64,000 nucleotides of DNA from Desulfitobacterium_A sp034927245 (GTDB taxonomy: Bacteria; Bacillota; Desulfitobacteriia; Desulfitobacteriales; Desulfitobacteriaceae). Every line of letters starts with the position of its first letter. Within the stretch, counting starts at the first letter, position 1. This document shows, piece after piece, positions 53,395 through 63,255 of the stretch. The stretch lies in contig NZ_JAYFQK010000005.1 in the NCBI RefSeq assembly GCF_034927245.1, positions 10,448 to 74,447 of the forward strand. The letters run 5' to 3'. The notes under the pieces were generated by a model. The model had not been told where the DNA came from and ran no database searches. It worked only from the letters and a program-made list of their open reading frames with translations. The position numbers were made by a program, and so were the translations under genes.

Positions 53395-54096
53395 GTGTTA
53401 GGTACTATTGTTAATTCAATAGCTATTATTGTAGGGGGATTACTGGGATTATTATTTGGAAATTCCATTCCGGATAAAATGAAAAGCACAATTTTACAAG
53501 GATTAGGTTTATCTATCATATTGATTGGCATGAGCATGGCTCTGCAAACAAAAAATACCTTAGTCGTCATTGGTAGTATGGTTATAGGGGGAATAATAGG
53601 AGAATGGATCGACATTGAGAAGCAGCTTGAGCGTTTTGGTCAATGGTTGGAAAAAGCGTTAGTCAGGAATAACCATGGGGGGAACTTTACCAAAGCTTTT
53701 GTATCTTCAAGCCTTATCTATTGTATAGGGGCTATGGCAATTATGGGTGCATTAGAAAGTGGATTAAAGGGCAATCATGAAATTTTATTTGCTAAAGCGA
53801 TGCTAGATGGTATTTCAGCTATCGTATTTGCGTCTTCAATGGGAATAGGGGTTATCGCATCTGTAATTCCTGTATTCATTTACCAAGGGGGCATAACGTT
53901 ATCAGCAGGACTCCTTCAGGGAATACTATCTACTCCGGTGATCACGGAAATGAGCGCAACAGGAGGCTTGTTAATTGTTGGAATAGGTTTAACTATTCTT
54001 GAGATTAAAGAGATAAAAGTAGGAAATCTTTTACCGGGTATTTTTATCGCTATCCCTTTAACCATATTATCTAGCTACTTTAAGATTGGCGGTTAG
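53395..54096 (+). CDS. DUF554 family membrane protein (YdfK-like)
   Basis: The 233-residue protein has about seven hydrophobic segments and the DUF554 opening MLGTIVNSIAIIVGGLLGLL, with glycine-rich helices throughout. Function is unknown; a transporter-like role is possible. Start is GTG at 53395 with a weak AGTAGG site; the preceding parS 4 may overlap its promoter, so ParB spreading could affect it (inference). Confidence 0.85.
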   Translation: MLGTIVNSIAIIVGGLLGLLFGNSIPDKMKSTILQGLGLSIILIGMSMALQTKNTLVVIGSMVIGGIIGEWIDIEKQLERFGQWLEKALVRNNHGGNFTKAFVSSSLIYCIGAMAIMGALESGLKGNHEILFAKAMLDGISAIVFASSMGIGVIASVIPVFIYQGGITLSAGLLQGILSTPVITEMSATGGLLIVGIGLTILEIKEIKVGNLLPGIFIAIPLTILSSYFKIGG

Positions 54097-54131
54097 TTAT
54101 CGGATAAAAGTTTACGCGGGAGGAAAAAGTT

Positions 54132-54632
54132 GTGGATATAATCAATAGTATTTCAATAACCGAGTGGATAGTATTAGGGGTGGGTATCCTTGCCATTATT
54201 CCATATTTCATTATATTTAACCTGAAAAAACGATTAAAAGAATTTGAAAAAGCTCACATCGCATTACAAACATTTATAAGCGGAAAAACACTGGATGAAC
54301 TTCTTGAAAAGTATTTGAAAGAAGTTGAGAATACAGAAGGTCAAATCAAAAATCATAATTTACGACTTGAAAAAGTCGAAGGAAAACTTCGTAAATCTGT
54401 TGACTGTGCGGAATTAGTTCGATTTAATGCCTTTGAGAATATGGGAGGCGACCTAAGTTTTGCTCTAGCCCTTCTTAATCAAGAGGGAGACGGAGTTGTT
54501 ATCTCTTCTATCAATGGCCGTGAAGAATCGCGTGTTTATGCGAAACCTATCACATCAAGTCAATCTTCCTATCACTTATCCGATGAAGAAAAACAAGTGG
54601 TTAAGAAGGCTCAGGATACATTACGTATATGA
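54132..54632 (+). CDS. DUF4446 family protein
   Basis: The 166-residue protein has one N-terminal transmembrane segment (~10-30), a coiled-coil stretch (~35-95, KRLKEFEKAHIALQTFISG) and a conserved end with AELVRFNAFENMGGDLSFALALL and DGVVISSINGREESRVYAKPI. It is found near parB in many Firmicutes but its function is not known. Start GTG behind GGGAGG. Confidence 0.85.
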   Translation: MDIINSISITEWIVLGVGILAIIPYFIIFNLKKRLKEFEKAHIALQTFISGKTLDELLEKYLKEVENTEGQIKNHNLRLEKVEGKLRKSVDCAELVRFNAFENMGGDLSFALALLNQEGDGVVISSINGREESRVYAKPITSSQSSYHLSDEEKQVVKKAQDTLRI

Positions 54633-54633
54633 G

Positions 54634-55203
54634 TTAGGATATACGAGAACGAATATAAGCCTTCGATAAAATATCGCTCATCCTTTCAGCCATATTCCAA
54701 ACCAAATTGAGACGCGTATTTTGAAGTACCATATACTCCATAAAACCGCCAACATTAACAATACCGGTTAAATGGGCCTCCCCTACTGAGGGGAGGTCTT
54801 TATGTACGCCTGCACCGGGCTTTAAAGGACCATTAGAAAGAGTAATATTCCCTACAGAGTCCATTTTTCCGAGACAAGCATCAATAGCAACAATATAGGG
54901 GTTATTATAGCAGCTTTTGATATAATTTAGGTTTTCCACAAGGTTAGTTGCATGGACAGGCTGATCAAGTGTTCCTAAAATATTCAATTGTGGAAGACCA
55001 AGCCGGCTCAAATATGTACCCGTGAGTGGACCCAGTGAATCACCTGTTGATCGGTCCGTGCCGATACAAAGAATAATTGGAGGGCGGTGATGAGAAGAAG
55101 AAAAGTAATTTGTTAACTTATCGATGAGAAGATTAGTAGCTAGTGTATCATCAAAATGAGCTTTGACTTTTTGTTGCTCTGAGAAAACTGAAAGAAGGCT
55201 CAT
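54634..55203 (-). CDS. yyaC: Sporulation protein YyaC (GPR-like fold)
   Basis: The ~189-residue protein resembles YyaC, related to the germination protease GPR: ILCIGTDRSTGDSLGPLTG, LDQPVHATNL, IVAIDACLG and PSVGEAHLTGIVNVGGFME. Start at ATG 55203 (MSLLSVFSEQQ) with CGGAGG upstream; a longer in-frame start exists. It is convergent with the DUF4446 gene (1-bp gap) and opposes the rightward arm. Confidence 0.9.
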   Translation of the reverse strand: MSLLSVFSEQQKVKAHFDDTLATNLLIDKLTNYFSSSHHRPPIILCIGTDRSTGDSLGPLTGTYLSRLGLPQLNILGTLDQPVHATNLVENLNYIKSCYNNPYIVAIDACLGKMDSVGNITLSNGPLKPGAGVHKDLPSVGEAHLTGIVNVGGFMEYMVLQNTRLNLVWNMAERMSDILSKAYIRSRIS

Positions 55204-55329
55204 TAAATACCTCCGGTAAATCATCTTAAATTAATATTCAAATTAATATTCACCTAAATTATTCCCTCCGATTGATCTTTTTATGCATGTTAAATATGAA
55301 AAAGCATATGGATTGGCAGGGGGGATTTT

Positions 55330-56361
55330 ATGAGATGGAAAACCGCTTTTCAAGTCGCCGCCACGTATGTGGGTGCTGTCATGGGGGCCGGGTTTGCGTC
55401 AGGCCAAGAAATCCAACAATTCTTTGCAAATTTTGGTTATTGGGGAATGATAGGGATAATCCTGAGTGCCAGTCTCTTTGCGGGATTAGGGTATATAATG
55501 ATTGATCTTCAAGAAAGATGGAGAGTGCGGACATATACTCAATTCTTTGAAAAGTTATTGGGTCCGAAATGGGGGCCAAAAATAGATATCCTTGTCAGTA
55601 TCTTATTGCTGATTGGGATGATTGCCATGATGTCGGGCGCAGGTGCCCTTTTTAAACAGTACTTTGGTTTAAGTACATGGCTGGGAATCTTATTGACGGC
55701 GGTTGTCATAGGATTAGCTCTATGGTTTAAGGGGGAAGGTGTGCTTTGGATTAATAGTGTACTTATTCCCCTTAAATTCATATTTTGCCTGGGAATAGGT
55801 CTGCTTGCGATATTATGGGGAACCCAAGGTGACGGCGAAGGTGTAACTCAATCCATGAACCCATTGATTCAAAACTGGGTTGTCTCGGCAATTTTATATG
55901 TATCATTAAATATAACGCTTGCTATGGTTGTATTTGCTTCACTTGGGGCGGAAGTACAAAGAAAAGGGGCAAAACAAGGTGCTCTTCTGGGTGGAATAGC
56001 GCTGGGAGTATTCGCAGCAGTTATCGGAGGAGCATTAATTCGTTTTCCGGAAGCCGGAGGCTTAGAAATTCCAATGGTCGCCATTGCCGGGAAGTTGGGC
56101 AATTGGCCGGCATTCTTCTATGTAGTTGTTCTATGGTTAGCGATGATAACAGCCGCAATAGGCAATGCGTTCAGTTTAGTGACAAAAATTGTAGGTGCAG
56201 GAAAAGTAAATTATCGTCTGGTTGCTCTAGGCTTACTTCTATTAACTATTCCTTTAGCAGGAATAAAATTTTCCTTGATTGTTAAGCTCGTATATCCAGT
56301 ATTTGGTTATTTGGGTCTCGTATTTTTGCCCTTGCTTTATATGAGGTGGCGTAAAAGTTAG
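55330..56361 (+). CDS. YkvI-like membrane transporter (LeuT-fold)
   Basis: The 343-residue protein has about ten transmembrane segments. The first carries VGAVMGAGFASGQEIQQFF, the GxGFxSGQE signature of the YkvI/putative amino-acid-permease family. Substrate unknown. GGGGGG precedes the ATG. The stop is followed by an imperfect duplication of the last ~30 bp of coding sequence (56397-56429). Confidence 0.82.
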   Translation: MRWKTAFQVAATYVGAVMGAGFASGQEIQQFFANFGYWGMIGIILSASLFAGLGYIMIDLQERWRVRTYTQFFEKLLGPKWGPKIDILVSILLLIGMIAMMSGAGALFKQYFGLSTWLGILLTAVVIGLALWFKGEGVLWINSVLIPLKFIFCLGIGLLAILWGTQGDGEGVTQSMNPLIQNWVVSAILYVSLNITLAMVVFASLGAEVQRKGAKQGALLGGIALGVFAAVIGGALIRFPEAGGLEIPMVAIAGKLGNWPAFFYVVVLWLAMITAAIGNAFSLVTKIVGAGKVNYRLVALGLLLLTIPLAGIKFSLIVKLVYPVFGYLGLVFLPLLYMRWRKS

Positions 56362-56520
56362 GTGGTATAGCAAAGGATTATTAAGTCCATCGTCTCTTGC
56401 TTTATATAGGTGGCGTAGAAGTTAAGGTAAGAATCTCAGACAGCTATTGCCGGTTGACAGGGTTTTGGATAAGATATCCATAGAGCGTAGTTAAATACCA
56501 AATGGACAAGGGGATTAGCA

Positions 56521-58419
56521 ATGAATGACAGATATTATTTGATAGGAACAGCAGGACATGTTGATCACGGTAAAACCGAACTCATTCGGGCTTTGACCGG
56601 AATTGAAACGGATCGACTTAAGGAAGAAAAACAAAGAGGAATTTCTATAGAACTGGGATTTGCATCCTTAAAGCTGGCGAGCGGCCGTGAAGTTAGCATA
56701 ATTGATGTCCCCGGCCATGAACGATTTATTCGGCAAATGTTGGCCGGAGCAACCGGCATGGATGGGGTCCTCCTTGTTATTGCCGCGGATGAGGGAATTA
56801 TGCCGCAAACGCGGGAGCATCTAGATATCCTAACCTTGCTTGGAGTATCTCAGGGAATTGTCGTCATTAACAAGATTGATCTTGTTGATGATGAATGGCT
56901 TGAATTGCTCCAAGAGGAGGTTCGGGAAGGGTTAAAGGGAACAATATTTGAGAATGCTCCGCTCTACCCTGTTTCGGCTCATACCGGTGAAGGAATAGCA
57001 AAATTAAAAACAGGGATCGATCAACTCATTACCGAGGCCGAAAGCAAAGGTGCTACAGGCCCCATTCGCTTACCGATTGACCGTGTTTTTAGTATTCAGG
57101 GTTTTGGAACCGTCGTCACAGGGACGCTTCACAACGGAACAATACGGTTAGGCCAGGAAGTGGCTGTAGAACCGGGTCACCTCTTAAGCAAGGTTAGGTC
57201 CCTGCAAGTTCACAACGAAAAAGTAGAGAAGGCATTTGCCGGTCAGAGGGTGGCTATAAATCTCTCCGGAGTTAACGTTGATGAGGTAGAAAAAGGGGCT
57301 GAAGTAATATCACCCGGGGCATATCCCGTGGGTAATATCCTTGATATAAAGCTTAAAAATTTATCGTCCACAGATAAATCCATTACTCAAAGGCAAAGGG
57401 TACGTTTTCATATCGGAACAGTCGAGGCTTTAGGGAGAGTGCATCTTCTTGAGCATGAAGAACTTCTTCCCGGTGAGGAAGGCTATGCCCAAATTCTTCT
57501 CGAAGTGCCTGTGGTAGCCGCGGCTGAAGATCGTTTTGTCATTCGCTTCTACTCACCTGCATTTACAATCGGCGGCGGTAAAATTCTTGGGGTCGCCGAG
57601 TATAAGAGGAAGCGATTTAAGGAAAGTGACTTAGAACAATTAAAGATAAAAGATCAGGGCGATCCCCTTGTTTTACTTGAACGCGGCTTAAATGGGCCGC
57701 ATACAATCGATGAACTCGTGGATTCCTTTCATTGGACGCGAACGGAAATCCAAAAAGGCCTGCGGCAATTGGAAGAATCAGGTCGGGTAGAGATATGGAA
57801 GGAAGAGAACAATCTTTTATATTGGGCCCATGAAAATTCTCAAGAGTGGCATGCTAAGCTAAATGAGATTGTGTTAGCATATCAGAAAGAATTCCCTCTG
57901 CGGGGAGGAATCAGCCGCGAAGAACTGAAGGTAAAATTGGGCGTGAAATGGACGCAGCGACGTTGGCAGTACATATTGGAAGCAGGCGCTGACAAGGGGT
58001 TTTACAGTCTATCGGGAAGCAAGGTCAGATCCGTTGATAAAATTCAACTTCCGGATACCTTGTTACAAAAAATTAATGGTCTGAAGCAGAAATGGCAAAA
58101 TGCGGGGCTAATGCCTCCTGATCTTGAAGCAGGAGCACAGGAATGCGGAATTCTTAAGGGAGAGAGCCAGGAGTACGCAAATTACTTAGTTGAACAGGGA
58201 GAATGGATTTTAGCTTCGGGCATCTACTTTAATCACGGGGCTGTAGATTCTGCTCAAAGAGCCTTAGTTGAATTACTTAAGCAGAAAAAGGAGGCCGCTG
58301 TTGGCGATGTAAGAGAACTCTGGGGAACTTCTCGAAAATACACGGTTCCTCTTCTTGAATACTTTGATCAACAGAAGGTAACCAAAAGGCAAGGGGATAA
58401 GCGTGTTCTCAGCCTTTAA
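56521..58419 (+). CDS. selB: Selenocysteine-specific elongation factor SelB
   Basis: The 632-residue EF-Tu paralogue delivers Sec-tRNA-Sec to recoded UGA. GTPase with AGHVDHGKTELIRALTG (G1), DVPGHERFI (G3), NKID (G4), then beta-barrel domains and four C-terminal winged helices (~390-632) for SECIS binding. selA, selD and tRNA-Sec are not in view. Confidence 0.96.
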   Translation: MNDRYYLIGTAGHVDHGKTELIRALTGIETDRLKEEKQRGISIELGFASLKLASGREVSIIDVPGHERFIRQMLAGATGMDGVLLVIAADEGIMPQTREHLDILTLLGVSQGIVVINKIDLVDDEWLELLQEEVREGLKGTIFENAPLYPVSAHTGEGIAKLKTGIDQLITEAESKGATGPIRLPIDRVFSIQGFGTVVTGTLHNGTIRLGQEVAVEPGHLLSKVRSLQVHNEKVEKAFAGQRVAINLSGVNVDEVEKGAEVISPGAYPVGNILDIKLKNLSSTDKSITQRQRVRFHIGTVEALGRVHLLEHEELLPGEEGYAQILLEVPVVAAAEDRFVIRFYSPAFTIGGGKILGVAEYKRKRFKESDLEQLKIKDQGDPLVLLERGLNGPHTIDELVDSFHWTRTEIQKGLRQLEESGRVEIWKEENNLLYWAHENSQEWHAKLNEIVLAYQKEFPLRGGISREELKVKLGVKWTQRRWQYILEAGADKGFYSLSGSKVRSVDKIQLPDTLLQKINGLKQKWQNAGLMPPDLEAGAQECGILKGESQEYANYLVEQGEWILASGIYFNHGAVDSAQRALVELLKQKKEAAVGDVRELWGTSRKYTVPLLEYFDQQKVTKRQGDKRVLSL

Positions 58420-58478
58420 TAAATTAGCCCAACCTGGATTGTATACTGTATCAATTTATACTAAAACAGTTTTAGTTA

Positions 58479-58507
58479 TTGACAGATTGATATATAAAAT
58501 ATAAAAT
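58479..58507 (+). promoter_or_regulatory. Promoter of the liv operon
   Basis: TTGACA (58479-58484) and TAAAAT (58502-58507) are 17 bp apart, about 70 bp before livK. Confidence 0.75.
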
Positions 58508-58574
58508 TAAAAATAATTAAAAACGGAATGAATTTGAACAGTCTAAATTCATGGTTGGGAGGAGAAAAATAAAG

Positions 58575-59738
58575 ATGAAAAAGATCTTCACAATGGCAAC
58601 AGTCGCAGTATTGAGCTTATCTTTACTTGCGGGCTGTGGCACATCCGGTGGAGCGGCAGGCAGCGGCGACACGATTAAGGTGGGCGCTTTGTTTGAGCAA
58701 ACCGGTGGGGCGGCGCAGTATGGTACTGCAGGTTTAAAGGGTGCACAATTAGCGGTTGAGCAGCAAAATGCTAAAGGCGGCGTATTGAACAAAAAAATTG
58801 AACTCAAAGTTGCCGACAATAAGTCTGAACCGGGTGAATCTACATCCCAAGCAACAAGGCTGATTAACTCCGAAAAAGTACAATTTATGCTTGGACCTAT
58901 GACGACAAAGACACTTAAAGCGATTATCCCTATTGTTACCCAAAATAAGATCCCTCTGGTCACTCCATCGGGAACAGATGCAGCGTTAACCGTAAGCGAT
59001 GGCAAATTAAATCAATGGATATTCAGGGCTTGCTTCATTGATGATTTCCAAGGTCAGGTTGGGGCCCAATTTGCAGCAGAAACGCTTAAAGCCAAGACGG
59101 CGGCTATTATTATCGATACCAACGGTGACTATGCTAAGGGTTTAGGCAAAGCCTTTGAGGATGTCTTTACAAAAGCAGGCGGGAAAGTCGTTGCAACAGA
59201 GAACTATGTTGCCGGCGATAAGGATTTTAAACCGATTTTAGGCCGTATTAAAGCCCAAAACCCGGATGTCATCTATATTCCCGGATATTATACTGAAGTA
59301 GGTTTGATCGTTAAACAAGCTCGTGAAATGAAAATTACTGCTCCTTTGCTTGGTGGTGACGGTTGGAATGGTGATAAGACCACCGAAATTGCCGGAGCAA
59401 ATAACATGACCAATGTGTATTACTCTGATCACGTAGCTATGGATGATCCAAGTTTAGTTGATTTTACGAAACAATATAAAGAGAAGTACAATGAAAATCC
59501 AACCGGTTTTTCTGCATTAGGATATGATGCGGCAACCATGATGATCAAAGCTTTTGAAGCCGCAGGCAGTACAGATCCCGAGAAGGTACGTACGGCCTTA
59601 GAAGGAATTAAAGATCTTAAAGGGGTTACCGGAAATATCACCGTTGATGCGGCAAATCATAACCCAAGTAAGAGTGCTGTAATGTTACAATATAAAGATG
59701 GTCAATGGGCTTTTGCTGACAGAGTTGATCCAAAATAA
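58575..59738 (+). CDS. livK: Branched-chain amino acid ABC transporter substrate-binding lipoprotein (LivK/LivJ)
   Basis: The ~387-residue periplasmic-binding-protein-like lipoprotein has signal MKKIFTMATVAVLSLSLLAGC with lipobox LAGC, then a type 1 fold (KVGALFEQTGGAAQYGTAGLKGA, GPMTTKTLKAIIPIV, PLVTPSGTD). It should capture leucine, isoleucine, valine or a related amino acid outside the membrane. ATG at 58575 with GGGAGGAG upstream. Confidence 0.94.
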   Translation: MKKIFTMATVAVLSLSLLAGCGTSGGAAGSGDTIKVGALFEQTGGAAQYGTAGLKGAQLAVEQQNAKGGVLNKKIELKVADNKSEPGESTSQATRLINSEKVQFMLGPMTTKTLKAIIPIVTQNKIPLVTPSGTDAALTVSDGKLNQWIFRACFIDDFQGQVGAQFAAETLKAKTAAIIIDTNGDYAKGLGKAFEDVFTKAGGKVVATENYVAGDKDFKPILGRIKAQNPDVIYIPGYYTEVGLIVKQAREMKITAPLLGGDGWNGDKTTEIAGANNMTNVYYSDHVAMDDPSLVDFTKQYKEKYNENPTGFSALGYDAATMMIKAFEAAGSTDPEKVRTALEGIKDLKGVTGNITVDAANHNPSKSAVMLQYKDGQWAFADRVDPK

Positions 59739-59800
59739 TCTAACATGATTCGTTTGAGCCTAGGTCGCTTTATTTTATAGTCCTTAATGGGGCCAAAAAT

Positions 59801-59821
59801 GGAGGGGGTATTGCCCCCTCC
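59801..59821 (+). terminator. Hairpin between livK and livH
   Basis: GGAGGGGG-tattg-CCCCCTCC with a weak U-tract (TCTTACT). Likely stabilises the livK 3' end or partly terminates, so that the binding protein outnumbers the permease. Confidence 0.65.
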
Positions 59822-59861
59822 TCTTACTATTCTTAATCATTAAGAAGGGAGTGAGAACTTG

Positions 59862-60746
59862 ATGACTCTTGAACAATTTCTTCAACTGATCGTTAATGGA
59901 ATATCTTTAGGAAGTATTTATGCTTTGATGGCTCTGGGCTATACCATGGTCTATGGAATCATTCAATTGATCAATTTCGCTCATGGGGATGTTCTCATGA
60001 TTGGAGCTTATGTCGGATGGTTTACGATCACGAAGCTACACTGGTCCTTTGTTCCCGCACTTTTAATTTCAATGTTATGTGCTGCTATTTTAGGGGTATT
60101 GATTGAGCGGATTGCTTATAAACCATTGCGCAATTCTTCGAGAATCGCCGCACTTATTACAGCAATTGGCGTCTCACTTTTCCTTGAATCCACCGGAATG
60201 CTTATCCTCGGTCCTCAGGTCCGGACCTATCCTCCCGTTTTGCCGGAAACTGTGTATACCATAGGAGGAATTTCTTTTAAATATGGCGATATTATCATGC
60301 TTCTGACATCAGTTATTCTTATGGTCCTCCTTCATATCATCGTTAAATATTCAAAAATCGGGAAAGCCATGAGGGCTGTTTCCCTTGATAAAGATGCGGC
60401 TTTACTCATGGGTATCAACGTTGATAACACAATTTCAGCGACCTTTGCCATCGGCTCGGCTTTGGCTGCAGCTGCGGGTGTCCTCTTCGGTGTATATTTT
60501 AACCAGATTGATCCGTTGATGGGGATTATGCCGGGGCTAAAAGCGTTTATCGCCGCTGTACTCGGTGGAATCGGACTTATTCCGGGGGCTATGGCCGGTG
60601 GATTAATTTTGGGCTTGGTTGAGACGTTGGTTTCGGGCTTTGGTGGTTCAATGTGGCGGGATGCCGTTGCTTTCTTAATTCTGATTCTTGTGCTTATCAT
60701 CAGGCCAAATGGTTTGCTCGGCAAAAATGTCCGTGAGAAAGTGTAG
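59862..60746 (+). CDS. livH: Branched-chain amino acid ABC permease LivH
   Basis: The 294-residue permease has about eight membrane segments: GISLGSIYALMALGYTMVYG, NFAHGDVLMIGAY and the later GVYFNQIDPLMGIMPGLKAF, typical of LivH. ATG 59862 with GGGAGTGAG upstream. Confidence 0.94.
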   Translation: MTLEQFLQLIVNGISLGSIYALMALGYTMVYGIIQLINFAHGDVLMIGAYVGWFTITKLHWSFVPALLISMLCAAILGVLIERIAYKPLRNSSRIAALITAIGVSLFLESTGMLILGPQVRTYPPVLPETVYTIGGISFKYGDIIMLLTSVILMVLLHIIVKYSKIGKAMRAVSLDKDAALLMGINVDNTISATFAIGSALAAAAGVLFGVYFNQIDPLMGIMPGLKAFIAAVLGGIGLIPGAMAGGLILGLVETLVSGFGGSMWRDAVAFLILILVLIIRPNGLLGKNVREKV

Positions 60747-60755
60747 GTGATTGAG

Positions 60756-61712
60756 ATGAAGCACTGGTTTCAAACCAAAAATATGATTGTACTCTTCGGA
60801 GTCGTTTTAATCTATGGAATTGTTCAGCTATTGAATTTGAATGATATAATGCCTCCCTTTTTCCAACTCAATTTAATCCTCGCTTGTGTTTATATCATCA
60901 TGGCAGCCAGCCTGAATTTAATTAATGGGATAACGGGGCAATTTTCCATTGGCCATGCCGGTTTTATGTCGATTGGAGCGTATACTTCAGCTATCGTCAC
61001 GGCAAAATTAGGCGGGCCACTTTATCTTGCCTTAATCGCCGGGGCATTGTCCGCAGGCATAGCCGGTGTTTTAATCGGCTTGCCAACGCTGCGTCTAAAG
61101 GGAGATTATCTGGCGATTGCGACTCTGGGCCTGGGTGAAATCGTCCGTGTCATCTTCATGAATATAGATTATGTCGGAGGAGCTTCCGGCCTTTCCGTAC
61201 CCAGTACGATCAATTGGACATGGGCTTTTAGCTTAATGGTGATTTCCGTAATTGCGATTCATAATTTCACGACCTCAACACATGGCCGGGCATGCATCTC
61301 GATCCGTGAAAATGAGATCGCTGCAGAGGCAATGGGTATAAATTCTACAAAATATAAAGTGCTTGCCTTTGCAATCGGATCTATGTTTGCGGGATTAGCC
61401 GGAGGAATTTATGCCAACTACATGTATCTTATTCATCCTTTAACCTTCAACTTCCTCAAATCGTTTGATATATTGGTCATGGTTGTACTGGGAGGGCTTG
61501 GCAGTCTTACCGGCAGCATTATCGGTGCCATTGTTATGACATTTACCTCTGCATTGCTTTCCGGACTGTCTGAGTGGCGTTTGGTTATTACTGCGGTACT
61601 TATGGTTGTTCTGATGATTTTCCGTCCGATTGGCATAATGGGGACGAAAGAATTCAGCCTCAATTTCTTAGGAAAGAAGGGTGAGAGAAATGACTCTTCT
61701 CAAAATAAATAA
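60756..61712 (+). CDS. livM: Branched-chain amino acid ABC permease LivM
   Basis: The ~318-residue permease has IMAASLNLINGITGQFSIGHAGFM (split by its family signature GQFSIGHAGF) and LKGDYLAIATLGLGEIVR. ATG 60756 behind AGGTGA; a GTG at 60747 is in frame. It pairs with LivH to form the channel. Confidence 0.94.
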   Translation: MKHWFQTKNMIVLFGVVLIYGIVQLLNLNDIMPPFFQLNLILACVYIIMAASLNLINGITGQFSIGHAGFMSIGAYTSAIVTAKLGGPLYLALIAGALSAGIAGVLIGLPTLRLKGDYLAIATLGLGEIVRVIFMNIDYVGGASGLSVPSTINWTWAFSLMVISVIAIHNFTTSTHGRACISIRENEIAAEAMGINSTKYKVLAFAIGSMFAGLAGGIYANYMYLIHPLTFNFLKSFDILVMVVLGGLGSLTGSIIGAIVMTFTSALLSGLSEWRLVITAVLMVVLMIFRPIGIMGTKEFSLNFLGKKGERNDSSQNK

Positions 61713-62457
61713 TCTCTCTAAATCCTTTGGAGGCTTAAAGGCCGTTTCTAAACTGAATATTAATATCGAAAAGGGCGAATTGATTGGCCTGATTGGTCCT
61801 AACGGTGCCGGAAAAACGACGATATTCAATCTCCTAACCGGGGTATATGTACCGACAGAGGGAGAAATCCTTTTTGAAGAAAAAAATATAGCAGGTCTAA
61901 AACCATACCAGGTAACGCACCGTGGAATAGCGCGCACCTTTCAAAATATTCGGCTCTTCGGAGATTTGAGTGTTATTGATAATGTCAAAATTGCTCTTCA
62001 TCAGCATGCTAAATACTCCACGCTGAGTGCCATTTTCCGTATGCCTTCTTATTACAAGGGCGAGGATGAGATGGAAGCTAAAAGTAAGGAGTTGTTGAAG
62101 ATTTTTAATCTTCAAGGTCAAGCTCAAGAGATCGCCAAAAATCTGCCCTATGGAGAGCAGCGTCGATTGGAAATCGCACGCGCCTTGGCTACAGATCCTA
62201 AACTTTTGCTCTTGGATGAACCCGCTGCCGGAATGAATCCTCAAGAAACTCAAGAATTAACAAATCTGATACGGTTTATTCGCGAAAAATTTCAGTTAAC
62301 CGTCCTCCTAATTGAACATGATATGTCACTTGTCATGCAGGTCTGTGAGCGTATTTATGTTTTGGATTATGGAATGATTATTGCAGAAGGGGTACCTAAA
62401 GAAATTAAATCGAATCCTAAGGTTATCGAAGCTTACCTGGGAGAGGAGGTTGACTAA
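61690..62457 (+). CDS. livG: Branched-chain amino acid ABC ATPase LivG
   Basis: The 255-residue ATPase has Walker A GPNGAGKTT, Q-loop, signature PYGEQRR (LivG-type LSYGxQ variant), Walker B LLLLDEPAAGMN and H-loop EHDM. ATG 61690 behind AAGGGTGAG, overlapping livM by 23 bp. Confidence 0.95.
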   Translation: MTLLKINNLSKSFGGLKAVSKLNINIEKGELIGLIGPNGAGKTTIFNLLTGVYVPTEGEILFEEKNIAGLKPYQVTHRGIARTFQNIRLFGDLSVIDNVKIALHQHAKYSTLSAIFRMPSYYKGEDEMEAKSKELLKIFNLQGQAQEIAKNLPYGEQRRLEIARALATDPKLLLLDEPAAGMNPQETQELTNLIRFIREKFQLTVLLIEHDMSLVMQVCERIYVLDYGMIIAEGVPKEIKSNPKVIEAYLGEEVD

Positions 62458-63161
62458 TGCTTGTTCTTCAAGATGTTCATGTTTACTACGGCGCAATTCA
62501 TGCTCTTAAGGGAATCTCCTTGGAAGTTAATGAAGGGGAGATTGTAACCCTGATCGGTTCGAATGGAGCAGGTAAAAGTACCAGCCTGAAAACAATTTCG
62601 GGACTTCTTCGCCCTAAAGAGGGAAGTATAACCTTTAATGGTACAGACCTATCTAGTATTCAGCCCCAGAAAATTGTTTCACAAGGGATCTCCCAAGTTC
62701 CCGAAGGACGACATGTTTTCACGAATATGACCGTATTAGAAAATTTGGAGTTGGGAGCTTATCTTCGAAAAGAAAAATCAGAAATAAAAAAAGATATTGA
62801 GAAAGTATATACACTATTTCCACGTTTAAAGGAACGCAAAAGCCAGCTTTCCGGTACTCTCTCAGGTGGCGAGCAGCAAATGCTGGCCATGGGCAGAGCA
62901 TTGATGACTAGGCCTAAATTACTCCTTCTTGATGAACCTTCAATGGGATTAGCCCCAATTTTGGTCAAGCAAATATTTTCGATCATTCAGGAAATTAATA
63001 AAACAGGGACAACAGTCCTTCTTGTTGAGCAGAATGCTCATATGGCGCTTTCCATTGCTACGCGTGCTTATGTTTTGGAAACGGGAAAGATTGTCCTTTC
63101 CGGAAATGCGGCGCAGCTCGCGAAAAGCGAAGAGGTTAGGAAAGCATATTTAGGCGGTTAA
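62457..63161 (+). CDS. livF: Branched-chain amino acid ABC ATPase LivF
   Basis: The 234-residue ATPase has Walker A GSNGAGKST, signature LSGGEQQMLAMGRALM, Walker B LLLLDEPSMGLAP and EQNAH switch. Its ATG overlaps the livG stop (TAATG). Last gene of the operon. Confidence 0.95.
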   Translation: MLVLQDVHVYYGAIHALKGISLEVNEGEIVTLIGSNGAGKSTSLKTISGLLRPKEGSITFNGTDLSSIQPQKIVSQGISQVPEGRHVFTNMTVLENLELGAYLRKEKSEIKKDIEKVYTLFPRLKERKSQLSGTLSGGEQQMLAMGRALMTRPKLLLLDEPSMGLAPILVKQIFSIIQEINKTGTTVLLVEQNAHMALSIATRAYVLETGKIVLSGNAAQLAKSEEVRKAYLGG

Positions 63162-63176
63162 CAGAGTGAAAAAAGG

Positions 63177-63206
63177 AAAAAGGGTATAGAAATAGAATAC
63201 CTTTTT
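63177..63206 (+). terminator. liv operon terminator
   Basis: AAAAAGGGTAT-agaaatag-ATACCTTTTT ends in a T-run 15 bp after livF. Confidence 0.8.
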
Positions 63207-63255
63207 AAGGGTAAGCAGTAGGATCAGCTTAGGACAAACAAAGGGGGAGATTCCA

